The notes beneath the pieces are model-generated. The model was given only the letters and a program-made list of their open reading frames with translations, made no database searches and was not told where the DNA came from. Shown in pieces: positions 6,756 to 14,740 of a stretch of 17,608 nt of DNA. Numbering within the stretch: position 1 is the first letter of the stretch; each line of letters begins with the position of its first letter. The DNA lies in contig NZ_QFQZ01000088.1 in NCBI RefSeq assembly GCF_003243465.1, positions 1 to 17,608 of the forward strand, read 5' to 3'. The DNA comes from Caulobacter segnis (lineage in GTDB: Bacteria > Pseudomonadota > Alphaproteobacteria > Caulobacterales > Caulobacteraceae). Position numbers and translations under genes: made by a program.

Positions 6756-8054
6756 ATGACCCTTCGCCACACTACTTCCGTCGTCGCCCTGGCCTTGGCC
6801 CTGACGGCCGCGCCGGCCTTCGCCGCGCCCAAGGCCGATCCGGCCAAGACGGTCGGCAAGATCGTCGCCTCGCCGGCCTTCCAGAAGGCGGTGGCCAAGC
6901 TGGACGCCGACTACGACCGCACGGTCGCCGACATCATCACCCTGACCGAAATTCCCGCCCCGCCCTTCAAGGAGGAGCAGCGGGCCAAGGCCTATCTCGA
7001 GATGCTGAAGGCCCACGGCCTCACCAACGTCGAGATGGACGCCGAGGGCAATGTCATGGGGGTGCGGCCGGGAACCGTCACCAAGGGCAAGGGCCCGTTC
7101 GTGGTCATCGCCGCCCACCTGGACACCGTCTTCCCCGAAGGCACGGACGTGAAGGTCAAGCGCGAGGGGACCAGGCTGATGGCGCCGGGTATCGGCGACG
7201 ACACCCGTGCGCTCTCCACGCTGCTGGCCTATGTCCGCGCGATGGACGCGGCCGGGATCAAGACCAAGGCCGACATCCTGTTCGTCGGCAATGTCGGCGA
7301 GGAAGGGCCGGGCGACCTGCGCGGCACGCGGTTCCTGTTCAACAAGGGTCCGTACAAGGGCCGGATCAGCGCCTTCTTCTCGATGGACGGCGGCGCGCCC
7401 GAGCAGGTGGTCGATCGCGGCACCGGCTCCAAGCGTTATCGGGTGACCTTCACCGGTCCCGGTGGTCACAGCTACGGCGCGTTCGGCATCGTCAATCCGA
7501 TGGTCGCCATGGCCAAGGCGGTCACCGACCTCTACGCCATCCAGCCGCCGAAGGATCCCAAGACCACCTATTCGGCCAGCGTCACCGGCGGCGGCACCTC
7601 GGTGAACTCGATCCCGCACGACGTCTTCATGGAGTTCGACATGCGCTCGGAAAGCGCGGCCGAACTGGCCAAGCTGGACCAGACGTTCATCGGCCTTCTC
7701 GACAAGGCGGTCGCCAGCGAGAACGCCGCCCGCTCGACCCGGGCCGGGGCGGTGACCTATGCGGCGAAGGTGATCGGCGAACGGCCGGCCGGCGCCACCC
7801 CCGAGACAACCGACATCTGGCTCCTGACGCGGGCGGCGATTACGACGCTGGGCTACAAGCCGTCGATGGACGCCAGCTCGACCGACGCCAATGTCCCGAT
7901 GAGCCTGGGTATCCCCGCCCTGACGATCGGAGCGGGTATCAAGGGCGGCCGCGCCCACGCCCTCGACGAGTGGATCGACGTGGAGAAGGCCCCGGCGCTG
8001 AAGGGCATGCAGGTGGGCCTGGCCGCCCTGCTGGCCGTGGCGGGCGTCGACTGA
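6756..8054 (+). CDS. Exported M20-family metallopeptidase
   Basis: A 432-residue zinc peptidase of the M20 family (peptidase T/carboxypeptidase G2 type), which removes residues from small peptides or related amides. The N-terminus is a Sec signal peptide (LRHTTSVVALALALTAAPAF, cleavage near AFAA), so it works in the periplasm. Metal and catalytic residues in order: His121 and Asp123 (AAHLDT), the bridging Asp148 or Asp149 (GIGDDTRA), Glu182-Glu183 (GNVGEEGPG), Asp211 (SMDGG) and His400 (GRAHALDEW). The dimerisation domain lies about 225-330, with the GPGGHSYGAFG motif at 233-243. All expected residues are present. The start at 6756 has a weak AGGA site upstream. The stop is three bases from the stop of the convergent PepSY-type gene. 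Confidence 0.9.
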   Translation: MTLRHTTSVVALALALTAAPAFAAPKADPAKTVGKIVASPAFQKAVAKLDADYDRTVADIITLTEIPAPPFKEEQRAKAYLEMLKAHGLTNVEMDAEGNVMGVRPGTVTKGKGPFVVIAAHLDTVFPEGTDVKVKREGTRLMAPGIGDDTRALSTLLAYVRAMDAAGIKTKADILFVGNVGEEGPGDLRGTRFLFNKGPYKGRISAFFSMDGGAPEQVVDRGTGSKRYRVTFTGPGGHSYGAFGIVNPMVAMAKAVTDLYAIQPPKDPKTTYSASVTGGGTSVNSIPHDVFMEFDMRSESAAELAKLDQTFIGLLDKAVASENAARSTRAGAVTYAAKVIGERPAGATPETTDIWLLTRAAITTLGYKPSMDASSTDANVPMSLGIPALTIGAGIKGGRAHALDEWIDVEKAPALKGMQVGLAALLAVAGVD

Positions 8055-8057
8055 CGT

Positions 8058-8570
8058 TCAGGGCGCCGACAGGATGATCAGCACGGCCGGGATCACGGTC
8101 CCGGCCCCCAGCAGGATCCAGGAGAGCGTCTTCTCGCGCCCGTAGGCGAGCGCCATCCAGGCGCCCAGCACGGTGGCGGCGGCCAGGGCGATCGAAACCA
8201 GAAGGAAGAAGGCCTTGAGCAGGGTCACGGCCAGCTTGGGCTTTGCCGGGGTCTTGGCTTCCGGCGGCTTGGCTTCGGGCGGCTTGGCGGCCGTGGGCGC
8301 GGCCGGCCTGGCCCCTTCGGCGGCGGGCGGGCCGGGTCGCTTGCCGTGGGCCCGATAGACCTGGACCTTGTGCACCATGCCCAGCTTCTCGATCACGGGC
8401 GGCGGGACATAGGCCTCGTGCGCCTCATGCAGCTTGTAGATCTGCAGCGCCCCGGTCAGGGCGAACAGCAGCACGCTGGGCGCGATCAGCAGGCCAAGAT
8501 AGGTGTGGATGCGCCGGACGGCGGCGAAACGCAGGGCCGGGTTGCTGCGAGGCTTGGGCGCGCGGGCCAT
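8058..8570 (-). CDS. PepSY-type (PepSY_TM) small membrane protein
   Basis: A 170-residue inner-membrane protein. Residues 17-45 (RRIHTYLGLLIAPSVLLFAL and TGALQIYKL) match the first helix of PepSY-associated transmembrane proteins. A short extracytoplasmic part is followed by a Pro/Ala/Lys-rich linker at about 78-111 containing an imperfect repeat of KPPEA. Two further membrane helices lie at 114-142 and 148-168. Usual PepSY_TM reductases are two or three times longer, so this is a reduced form. The start at 8570 has an AGGAGC Shine-Dalgarno. It is downstream of the M23 peptidase gene on the same strand with a 75-base gap and could share its transcript. The function is unknown; a role in periplasmic redox or peptidase control is only an analogy. 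Confidence 0.82.
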   Translation of the reverse strand: MARAPKPRSNPALRFAAVRRIHTYLGLLIAPSVLLFALTGALQIYKLHEAHEAYVPPPVIEKLGMVHKVQVYRAHGKRPGPPAAEGARPAAPTAAKPPEAKPPEAKTPAKPKLAVTLLKAFFLLVSIALAAATVLGAWMALAYGREKTLSWILLGAGTVIPAVLIILSAP

Positions 8571-8645
8571 GTCGAAAGCTCCTGAAAGCGACTAAGCCCG
8601 AGCTTCCCGCGCCGATCGCCGCCGCGCCTAGCGCCAGATCAAATT

Positions 8646-10001
8646 CTACTCGCTCTTGCCATGGTCGAGGTTGGCGAGCCGGGGCGTGTCCAGCACCGCG
8701 CCGCCGTCGGCCAGCATCCGGTCGATCTGCGCCTTCTGCGAGCGGAAGGCCGCCAGCTCCGAGCCGGCCAGCACCGTCCCCTGCGGCACCTTGGCGCCGA
8801 TCGGATTGACCCGTTGGCCGCGCTGCCAGATCTCGTAGTGCAGGTGCGGGCCCGACGCGAGGCCGGTCGAGCCGACATAGGCCACCACCTGGCCCTGGCG
8901 CACCTTCACGCCCGGACGGATGCCCGGGGCGTAGCGCGAGATGTGGCCGTAGCCGGTGTCCCAGTTGCCCGAATGACGGATGCGCAGCCAGTTGCCATAG
9001 CCGCCCCAGCGCTTGGCCTCCAGCACGACGCCGTCGCCGGCCGCCAAGATTGGGGTGCCCGTACCGGCCCCGAAGTCGACGCCCTGGTGGGCGCGGGTGT
9101 AGCCCAGCACCGGGTGGCGGCGCATCCCGAACACCGAGGTGATGCGCGCGCCGTCGACCGGCGTCCGCAGCAGGAAGCCTTTGATGTTCTTGCCCAACTC
9201 GTCGAAGAACTGCGGCTTGCCGTCCGTATCCTTGCGGTCGAAGGCGTAGAACTTCTGGCCCTTGACCTCGGCGTATTCGAGGTCGCCGGCCTCGATCGTG
9301 CGGCCGCTCTCGGTGACCTTGCGCTCGAACACCAGGCAGAAGCGGTCGCCTTCCTGGATGTCGCGCGAGAAGTCGATCTTGTGCGAGAACAGCTTGGCCG
9401 CCTGGCTGATCACCTGCGGCGTGCCGCCGACGCTGGCCACGCTCTCGTAGAACGAGCCGTTCATCTCGCCGCACGCGACCTTCTTCTCGTCGCGGACCTT
9501 CTCCTCCAGCTCGCGCAGGCGCAGGGCGCCGTCGAAGGTGCGCGAGACGGTCAGGGTCGAGGACGGGCTGGCGCGCATGGACAGGCCGATCAGGCGCGCC
9601 GGACCGCGCTGGTCGCGCCGCTGGGCGATGGCGGTCTCGAAGGCCATGCCGGCTTTGATGTTGACGGTGTCGATCGCGCCTTGCAGCACCGCGACGACCT
9701 GGCGGGCGTCCTCCGCCGTCACGCCGGCGCGCTGCACGGCGCCCAGCAGGGTCTCGCCCGGACGGACCTTGACCGCGACGTTCTCGGGACGCTCGAAGCC
9801 CGGCTGGGCCTCGGCGCCGGCGAAGGCGACGTGCTGCAGGGCGGTCAGGGCGGCGGGATCCAGCGGCGCCTTGTCGGCGGGGGCCTTGACGTCATCGGCG
9901 GTCAGCTTGAGCCCCAGGCCCAGGGCGGCCAGACCGGCGATGGCGGTGAACAGCCTCGGCGCCCAGCGCGTAGCGCCGCGTCGCGGATCGAATTCCTGCA
10001 T
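8646..10001 (-). CDS. M23-family peptidoglycan endopeptidase (MepM/ShyA-like)
   Basis: A 451-residue membrane-anchored zinc endopeptidase predicted to cut peptide cross-links in peptidoglycan. A single N-terminal membrane helix lies at 17-33. Residues 77-106 form an OapA/LysM-like domain (VKVRPGETLLGAVQRAGVTA). Residues 180-285 resemble the middle domain of Csd3/ShyA/MepM proteins (NGSFYESVASVGGTPQVISQ). The M23 catalytic domain at about 285-400 has His305 and Asp309 (HQGVDFGAGTGTPI), His353 (GYGHISR) and the HLH motif His386-His388 (GPHLHYEIW), so the active site is complete. A start at 10001 is preferred (GGGGG upstream, tail MQEFDPRRG before the helix); a frame start at 10133 would add 44 residues not typical of the family. 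It lies 224 bases downstream of ctrA, beyond ctrA's terminator. Confidence 0.92.
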   Translation of the reverse strand: MQEFDPRRGATRWAPRLFTAIAGLAALGLGLKLTADDVKAPADKAPLDPAALTALQHVAFAGAEAQPGFERPENVAVKVRPGETLLGAVQRAGVTAEDARQVVAVLQGAIDTVNIKAGMAFETAIAQRRDQRGPARLIGLSMRASPSSTLTVSRTFDGALRLRELEEKVRDEKKVACGEMNGSFYESVASVGGTPQVISQAAKLFSHKIDFSRDIQEGDRFCLVFERKVTESGRTIEAGDLEYAEVKGQKFYAFDRKDTDGKPQFFDELGKNIKGFLLRTPVDGARITSVFGMRRHPVLGYTRAHQGVDFGAGTGTPILAAGDGVVLEAKRWGGYGNWLRIRHSGNWDTGYGHISRYAPGIRPGVKVRQGQVVAYVGSTGLASGPHLHYEIWQRGQRVNPIGAKVPQGTVLAGSELAAFRSQKAQIDRMLADGGAVLDTPRLANLDHGKSE

Positions 10002-10170
10002 CGTGCCCCCGTCGATGTCGACGCCGCGCAAGTCTTGCAACACGGCCGGGAAGCCCCCCGGCGCCCGCGCCGGACCTTGGTCGCCCCCGCCCGCAGCGGC
10101 AAGGACTATCCAGCGCACCGGTCGATTTGTCACGCAGTCGGACGAGTCGCAAGCTGAGCCGAACCCAAAA

Positions 10171-10198
10171 GAAAAACGCCCGCCGTTTCGGGCGGGCG
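10171..10198 (-). terminator. Intrinsic terminator of ctrA
   Basis: An 8-bp GC stem, CGCCCGCC (10177-10184) with GGCGGGCG (10191-10198) and loop GTTTCG. On the minus strand it is followed by TTTTTCTTTT. It lies about 27 bases after the ctrA stop codon and separates ctrA from the M23 peptidase gene. Confidence 0.88.
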
Positions 10199-10225
10199 CT
10201 CTTGCGGATCCGGATCGCGGCCCTA

Positions 10226-10921
<696 letters not shown>

Positions 10922-11004
10922 GAGCCCCTCCACGCCATTCTCGGCGTAATTCGACGTCTTGGCGGAACGCCGCCGGTTAAACCCTTCGGCCATCCTGCCG
11001 GAGA

Positions 11005-11070
11005 GTTAATTTAAGACTGGTTAATGGTGAATGTTCTGGTCGGTCGAATGGTTAATCTGATTTGCGAATC
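11005..11070 (-). promoter_or_regulatory. ctrA promoter region: CtrA half-sites and a CcrM (GANTC) site
   Basis: Upstream of ctrA, TTAA occurs at 11006-11009, 11011-11014, 11021-11024 and 11052-11055; on the minus strand these read as TTAAC-type half-sites (for example TTAACC-AGTC-TTAA with six-base spacing, and ATTAACCATT). GAATC at 11066-11070 is a GANTC site. Caulobacter ctrA is known to have a methylation-sensitive P1 promoter with GANTC and a stronger CtrA-activated P2 nearer the gene; the order here (GANTC distal, TTAA cluster proximal) fits. Exact start sites are not determined from the sequence. Confidence 0.7.
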
Positions 11071-11418
11071 GGGTGCAAGCCGTCCCCCGACGCTTTGGCG
11101 CTTTGGTCGCAGGCGCCGCACCCGGACGTTCGAGGCGCTCTGGAACAAGGCCGCCGCGCCCGTGAAGGGGGGCCGTCACAGGGGTCCCCGCGCTACAGGA
11201 ACCGTCCGGCCAAGCTCGTAGCACAGGCTGGCGGAGCGGCTCTTGCGGCGTTCTGTCGCGAGACTTTCGCCGCCGCGATCGCGCCGCCTGCGACGCCGCG
11301 ACGCGGCGCTCGAAGCGCGCCTGTCGCCCCTTTCGGACGGTCGCGGCGCGCTCAGAGCGACCCGCCGCTTTCGCGGACCAATTGGTCGCACCCCAAGACG
11401 TCGCGCCCCCCGCTAGAT
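11071..11418. other. Gene-free GC-rich spacer between ctrA and fliI
   Basis: About 350 bases between the ctrA promoter sites and the fliI CtrA box. Open frames here translate into Arg/Ser/Pro-rich strings (for example 11062-11433 plus and 11176-11391 minus) with no family features and no convincing ribosome site. Short GC-rich inverted repeats exist but no clear terminator, tRNA or known RNA was seen. Confidence 0.5.
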
Positions 11419-11434
11419 TTCATACCTGGTTAAC
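11419..11434 (+). promoter_or_regulatory. Candidate CtrA box of the fliIJ promoter
   Basis: TTCA-N7-TTAAC (TTCA 11419-11422, TTAAC 11430-11434) differs by one base from the CtrA consensus TTAA-N7-TTAAC. It is about 73 bases upstream of the fliI start. In Caulobacter the early flagellar genes including fliI are known to be class II genes driven by CtrA, and CtrA boxes overlap the -35 region, which would place transcription start near 11465. Confidence 0.6.
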
Positions 11435-11506
11435 CACGTTGGCCGACTGTGGCGACACGGAGGCAATGGCCAAGCTCGGCGCCGCCGTAGGGTTTCGGGG
11501 TCCAGC

Positions 11507-12841
11507 TTGCGTAGTCTCATCGCCGCCGTCGAACGTATCGACCCGCTGACCGTCTATGGTCGGGTGGCCGCCGTGAACGGCCTGCTGATCGAGGCGCGCG
11601 GCGGCCTCACCCGCCTGGCGGTCGGCGCCCGGGTCGAGATCGAGCGGCTGGGCCAGACCGCCCTGCCCGCCGAGGTCGTCGGCTTCCGCGAGACCCGCGC
11701 CCTCCTGATGCCCTTCGGCCCCGTCGAGGGCGTGGCCCCGGGCGCGGAGATCCGTATCGTTCCCGAAGGCGCCGTGGTCCGCCCGACCAAGGCCTGGCTG
11801 GGCCGCATCATCAACGCCTTCGGCGAGCCGATCGACGGCCTGGGCCCGCTGCCCCAGGGCGAGGTTCCCTATCCGCTGAAGACGCCGCCGCCGCCGGCCC
11901 ACGCGCGCGGCCGGGTGGGCGAGCGCCTGGACCTGGGCGTGCGGTCGATGAACGTCTTCACCACCACCTGCCGCGGCCAGCGCCTGGGCATCTTCGCCGG
12001 CTCGGGCGTCGGCAAGTCGGTGCTGCTGTCGATGCTGGCCAAGGAAGCCACCTGCGACGCCGTCGTGGTCGGCCTGATCGGCGAGCGGGGCCGCGAGGTG
12101 CGCGAGTTCGTCGAGGAGACCCTGGGCGAGGAAGGCCTGCGCCGCGCCGTCGTAGTCGTCGCCACCTCGGACGAACCGGCCCTGACCCGCCGCCAGGCCG
12201 CCTACATGACCCTGGCGGTCAGCGAGTATCTGCGCGACCAGGATCAAGAAGTCCTGTGCCTGATGGACTCGGTGACCCGCTTCGCCATGGCCCAGCGCGA
12301 GATCGGCCTGGCCGCCGGCGAGCCGCCGACCACCAAGGGCTATACGCCGACCGTGTTCACCGAGCTGCCCAAGCTCTTGGAGCGCGCCGGGCCCGGCCCG
12401 ATCCGCGCCGACGGCACCACCGCCGCCCCGATCACCGCCCTCTTCACCGTGCTCGTCGACGGCGACGACCACAACGAGCCGATCGCCGACGCCACCCGCG
12501 GTATCCTGGACGGCCACATCGTCATGGAGCGGGCCATCGCCGAGCGCGGCCGCTTCCCGGCGATCAACGTCCTGAAGTCGATCAGCCGGACCATGCCCGG
12601 CTGCCAGCACCCGCACGAGCGCGACATCGTCAAGGGCGCGCGTCAGGTGATGGCCGCCTATTCGAACATGGAAGAGCTGATCCGCATCGGCGCCTATCGC
12701 GCCGGGGCCGACCCGGTGGTCGACCGCGCCATCCGCCTGAACCCGGCGATCGAGGCTTTCCTCAGCCAGGATAAGGAAGAGGCAACCAGTCTCGACGACT
12801 CTTTCGGCTTGCTGGGCCAGATCCTGCAGAGTGAGTATTGA
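11507..12841 (+). CDS. fliI: Flagellar export ATPase FliI
   Basis: A 444-residue F1-beta-like ATPase that powers export of flagellar subunits through the type III apparatus at the cytoplasmic face. The N-terminal beta domain spans 1-95. The Walker A motif AGSGVGKS is at 164-171 with Lys170; GERGREV follows with Glu193 and Glu197; Walker B is VLCLMD ending at Asp254; the family signature PAINVLKSISR is at 351-361. Type III marker segments such as GYTPTVFTELPKLLERAGPG are present. No ATG suits the frame: the start is TTG at 11507 with only a weak GGGG upstream, but the protein from this codon has the length and N-terminus (LIAAVERIDPLTVYGRV) expected for FliI. Its stop codon overlaps the fliJ start by one base, so the two are co-translated. 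Confidence 0.96.
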   Translation: MRSLIAAVERIDPLTVYGRVAAVNGLLIEARGGLTRLAVGARVEIERLGQTALPAEVVGFRETRALLMPFGPVEGVAPGAEIRIVPEGAVVRPTKAWLGRIINAFGEPIDGLGPLPQGEVPYPLKTPPPPAHARGRVGERLDLGVRSMNVFTTTCRGQRLGIFAGSGVGKSVLLSMLAKEATCDAVVVGLIGERGREVREFVEETLGEEGLRRAVVVVATSDEPALTRRQAAYMTLAVSEYLRDQDQEVLCLMDSVTRFAMAQREIGLAAGEPPTTKGYTPTVFTELPKLLERAGPGPIRADGTTAAPITALFTVLVDGDDHNEPIADATRGILDGHIVMERAIAERGRFPAINVLKSISRTMPGCQHPHERDIVKGARQVMAAYSNMEELIRIGAYRAGADPVVDRAIRLNPAIEAFLSQDKEEATSLDDSFGLLGQILQSEY

Positions 12842-13257
12842 TGACCAAGTGGGCCGCGTCTCTGATCCGCATCTCCACCCACGAGGTCGAGACCCTGCAA
12901 AAGCGGCTCGCCGAGATCGTCGAGCGGCGCATGGCCGCCGAGATGCGGCTGGCGATGCTGGACGCCGAGGCCGAGGCGGAAGCCAAGCGCGCCGAGGGCG
13001 ACGCCGCGGCCGGCTGGTACATGATCGGCTATCGCGAAGGCCATAAGCGCCGCCGCGCCGACATGCTGCTGCAGATCGACCAGTGCCACGAAGAAGAGAT
13101 CGGCGCGCGCGACGCCCTGTCCGAGGCCTTCGAGAACCTCAAGAAGTACGAGCACGTCGCCGAACAGGCCAAGGTGCTGGCCGCCAAGAAGCAGGGCGCT
13201 TTCGAATCCGCCCAGCTGGACGAGCTGGGCCTGCGCCGCAAAGCGGCCGGGTTCTAG
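12841..13257 (+). CDS. fliJ: Flagellar export protein FliJ
   Basis: A 138-residue, almost entirely helical protein with two long charged helices (about 12-55 and 65-130), the antiparallel coiled-coil shape of FliJ, which sits in the FliI hexamer and couples it to the FlhA export gate. Sequence identity to other FliJ proteins is generally low; the identification rests on shape, length and position directly after fliI with a TGATG overlap (stop 12839-12841, start 12841). No strong Shine-Dalgarno is needed because of translational coupling; AGAGTGAG lies just upstream. The residues GWYMIGYREGHKRRR at about 59-73 interrupt the first coiled coil. Confidence 0.92.
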   Translation: MTKWAASLIRISTHEVETLQKRLAEIVERRMAAEMRLAMLDAEAEAEAKRAEGDAAAGWYMIGYREGHKRRRADMLLQIDQCHEEEIGARDALSEAFENLKKYEHVAEQAKVLAAKKQGAFESAQLDELGLRRKAAGF

Positions 13258-13290
13258 GGTCCGCGGGCCCGATCCGCGCTCCGTGACCGG

Positions 13291-13827
13291 CTAGTCGAAC
13301 CGCGCGAAGACCTTGTGCGCGAAGATCGCCAGCAGGTGGTCGACCTGGTCCCAGCGAACCGTGCGCCAACCGATTTCAGTGTCATGCCGGTTGTGGTCGA
13401 CCGGCCCCGGGTAGACGCCGCCGTAGATCACCTCCACCAGCCCGTCCTCTCCCGCGGAGAACGCGATATAGGGCGGCGGCTGGCCGGCCGGGTGGTCGGG
13501 CCGACGAATCTCCAGGCGGTAGGTCGAGGCCCGCCCCTCGCCCGTAAGCTCGAGCCGCGCCTCGCTACCCTGCGCGCGAGCGCGATCGACCAGGTTGCCG
13601 AGCAGGGGCTCCAGCCTTTCCCGAGCCATTTCGCCAAAGCCCAAGGCGGCGGCGGGGGGCCGTCGATCGGAGCTCTGGCCGACGCGGTCCGGCAAGCTCG
13701 TCGCCGCGCCCGCCGTCTTCGACGATCCGAACCTTGGCGCCCCCAATCCGAAGATCAAGGCGATACAACTCGCAACAAGCAGGAAAGCCAGGATGCCTGG
13801 CCATCCACCCAACGCTTCTAAGTCCAT
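13291..13827 (-). CDS. Unknown membrane-anchored protein
   Basis: A 178-residue protein not assigned to a family. Residues 8-30 (GWPGILAFLLVASCIALIFG) form one membrane helix at the N-terminus. A basic, polar linker (about 31-65) follows, then a folded domain (about 68-178) with alternating strands (ARLELTGEGRASTYRLEIRR, then PPYIAFSAGEDGLVEVIYGG) and a C-terminal helix (WDQVDHLLAIFAHKVFARFD). The start at 13827 has a GGAGG site; in-frame upstream codons do not add signal-like sequence. It converges on fliJ with a 33-base gap lacking a clear terminator, so the two transcripts may collide or overlap. It is divergent from the VOC gene across 279 bases. Confidence 0.75.
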   Translation of the reverse strand: MDLEALGGWPGILAFLLVASCIALIFGLGAPRFGSSKTAGAATSLPDRVGQSSDRRPPAAALGFGEMARERLEPLLGNLVDRARAQGSEARLELTGEGRASTYRLEIRRPDHPAGQPPPYIAFSAGEDGLVEVIYGGVYPGPVDHNRHDTEIGWRTVRWDQVDHLLAIFAHKVFARFD

Positions 13828-14106
13828 GGACGCCTCCACGACCGCCGTAGAGCCGTCGGCGCCCCGCGCGGGCATTGTCCTGGATCAACCTGTGCGCCGC
13901 GTCGCAAGCGGCGGGACGGCGACGCTCAAGGTTAATTCCAGGTCATGAAGCTCTTGTAAGTTGAGGCTTGAGGTCAGCGCCCGTAAACCCCGCGACCTCG
14001 ACGCGTAACGTCGTTTTTTAAACAGCAATTGGCGAGCCCAAGCTCGGGCGCGCGACAGTCGTCGCGCGTCGTGAGCCCCGCTGCGCCCAGTCATTAGGGG
14101 TTTATC

Positions 14107-14613
14107 ATGATCCATCATCTGTCCGTCAGCGCCATCGACCCTCAAGACGTGGCCCAATTCTTCGCCGACATCATGGGCGGCGTCGTCGTCGACTTCCCCC
14201 CCAATCCGGGGAGCTTCATGGTGTTCAAGGCCGACGGCATGGGCACGGCCATCGAGATCTATCCGGCCGGCAGCGTCATGGTTCCGAACGGCGAGCCCGG
14301 CGCGGTGTTCGAGCGCCAGGCCGACGGCGCCGCGCGCCGCTCGCCCACCCACTTCGCGCTCAGCGTCTCGATCGACGTGCAGGACGTGCTGGACCGCGCC
14401 GCCGCCAAGGGCTGGGACGCCTTTGTCTGCGACCGCGGCGGCCACTTTCACGTGGTCGAGGTCTGGATCGAGAACGCCTGGCTGGTCGAGGTGCTGCCGC
14501 TGGCCTTCGCGGCCGAGTATCTGGGCTTCGCCAATGCGGTCACCGAGATGGCCAATCCCAACGCCGCCCTCGACAGCCACCAGCCCCAGGCCCGCACGCT
14601 GGAGCACGCCTGA
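14107..14613 (+). CDS. VOC (glyoxalase/bleomycin-resistance fold) family protein
   Basis: A 168-residue cytoplasmic protein with two beta-alpha-beta-beta-beta modules of the vicinal oxygen chelate fold: module one about 1-57 (IHHLSVSAIDPQDVAQFFAD, then GTAIEIYPAG) and module two about 80-132 (HFALSVSIDVQDVLDRAAAK, then WLVEVLPL). The usual metal positions can be matched to His4, Glu50, His82 and Glu128, so a metal enzyme is possible. The substrate is unknown; family members include glyoxalases, dioxygenases and antibiotic-binding proteins. The C-terminal 35 residues are an extra helix and a polar tail. The start at 14107 is preceded by AGGGG. A strong hairpin 9 bases past the stop separates it from the BlaI-type gene. 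Confidence 0.85.
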   Translation: MIHHLSVSAIDPQDVAQFFADIMGGVVVDFPPNPGSFMVFKADGMGTAIEIYPAGSVMVPNGEPGAVFERQADGAARRSPTHFALSVSIDVQDVLDRAAAKGWDAFVCDRGGHFHVVEVWIENAWLVEVLPLAFAAEYLGFANAVTEMANPNAALDSHQPQARTLEHA

Positions 14614-14621
14614 GGCCCGGC

Positions 14622-14651
14622 GGGAGCGGCGGCCGCCAGACCGTCGCTCCC
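14622..14651 (+). terminator. Hairpin terminator after the VOC gene
   Basis: An 11-bp stem (14622-14632, GGGAGCGGCGG, with 14641-14651, one G-U pair) and an 8-base loop, 8 bases after the stop codon. There is no T-run, so termination efficiency is uncertain, but the position suits the end of the VOC transcript. Confidence 0.55.
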
Positions 14652-14686
14652 ACGCGCGCGGCGCATTACAGCGAGTTCACTTTCTT

Positions 14687-14716
14687 CGCTACACATGTAG
14701 CGCTACACATGTAGCG
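14687..14716 (+). promoter_or_regulatory. Two overlapping BlaI-type operators
   Basis: CGCTACA-CA-TGTAGCG occurs at 14687-14702 and again at 14701-14716, sharing two bases, so the dyads repeat every 14 bases. TACA/TGTA dyads are the established binding sequence of BlaI/MecI repressors. They lie 25-54 bases upstream of the BlaI-type start codon, where they would cover the promoter and allow the repressor to control itself and the coupled protease gene. Confidence 0.8.
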
Positions 14717-14740
14717 ACACAGATTCAGCGGAGCCCGCCG

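Noticed and set aside
6726..7958. A 410-codon minus-strand frame opposite the M20 peptidase gene
   Set aside because: No motif or ribosome site; the plus strand encodes a complete metallopeptidase with all zinc ligands.
8661..10157. A 498-codon plus-strand frame opposite the M23 peptidase gene
   Set aside because: Antisense shadow with repetitive Ala/Gly/Asp/Arg content; the minus strand carries the complete M23 active site.
11024..11433. Small genes in the ctrA-fliI spacer on either strand
   Set aside because: Frames are Arg/Pro/Ser-rich, lack good ribosome sites and overlap the regulatory motifs.
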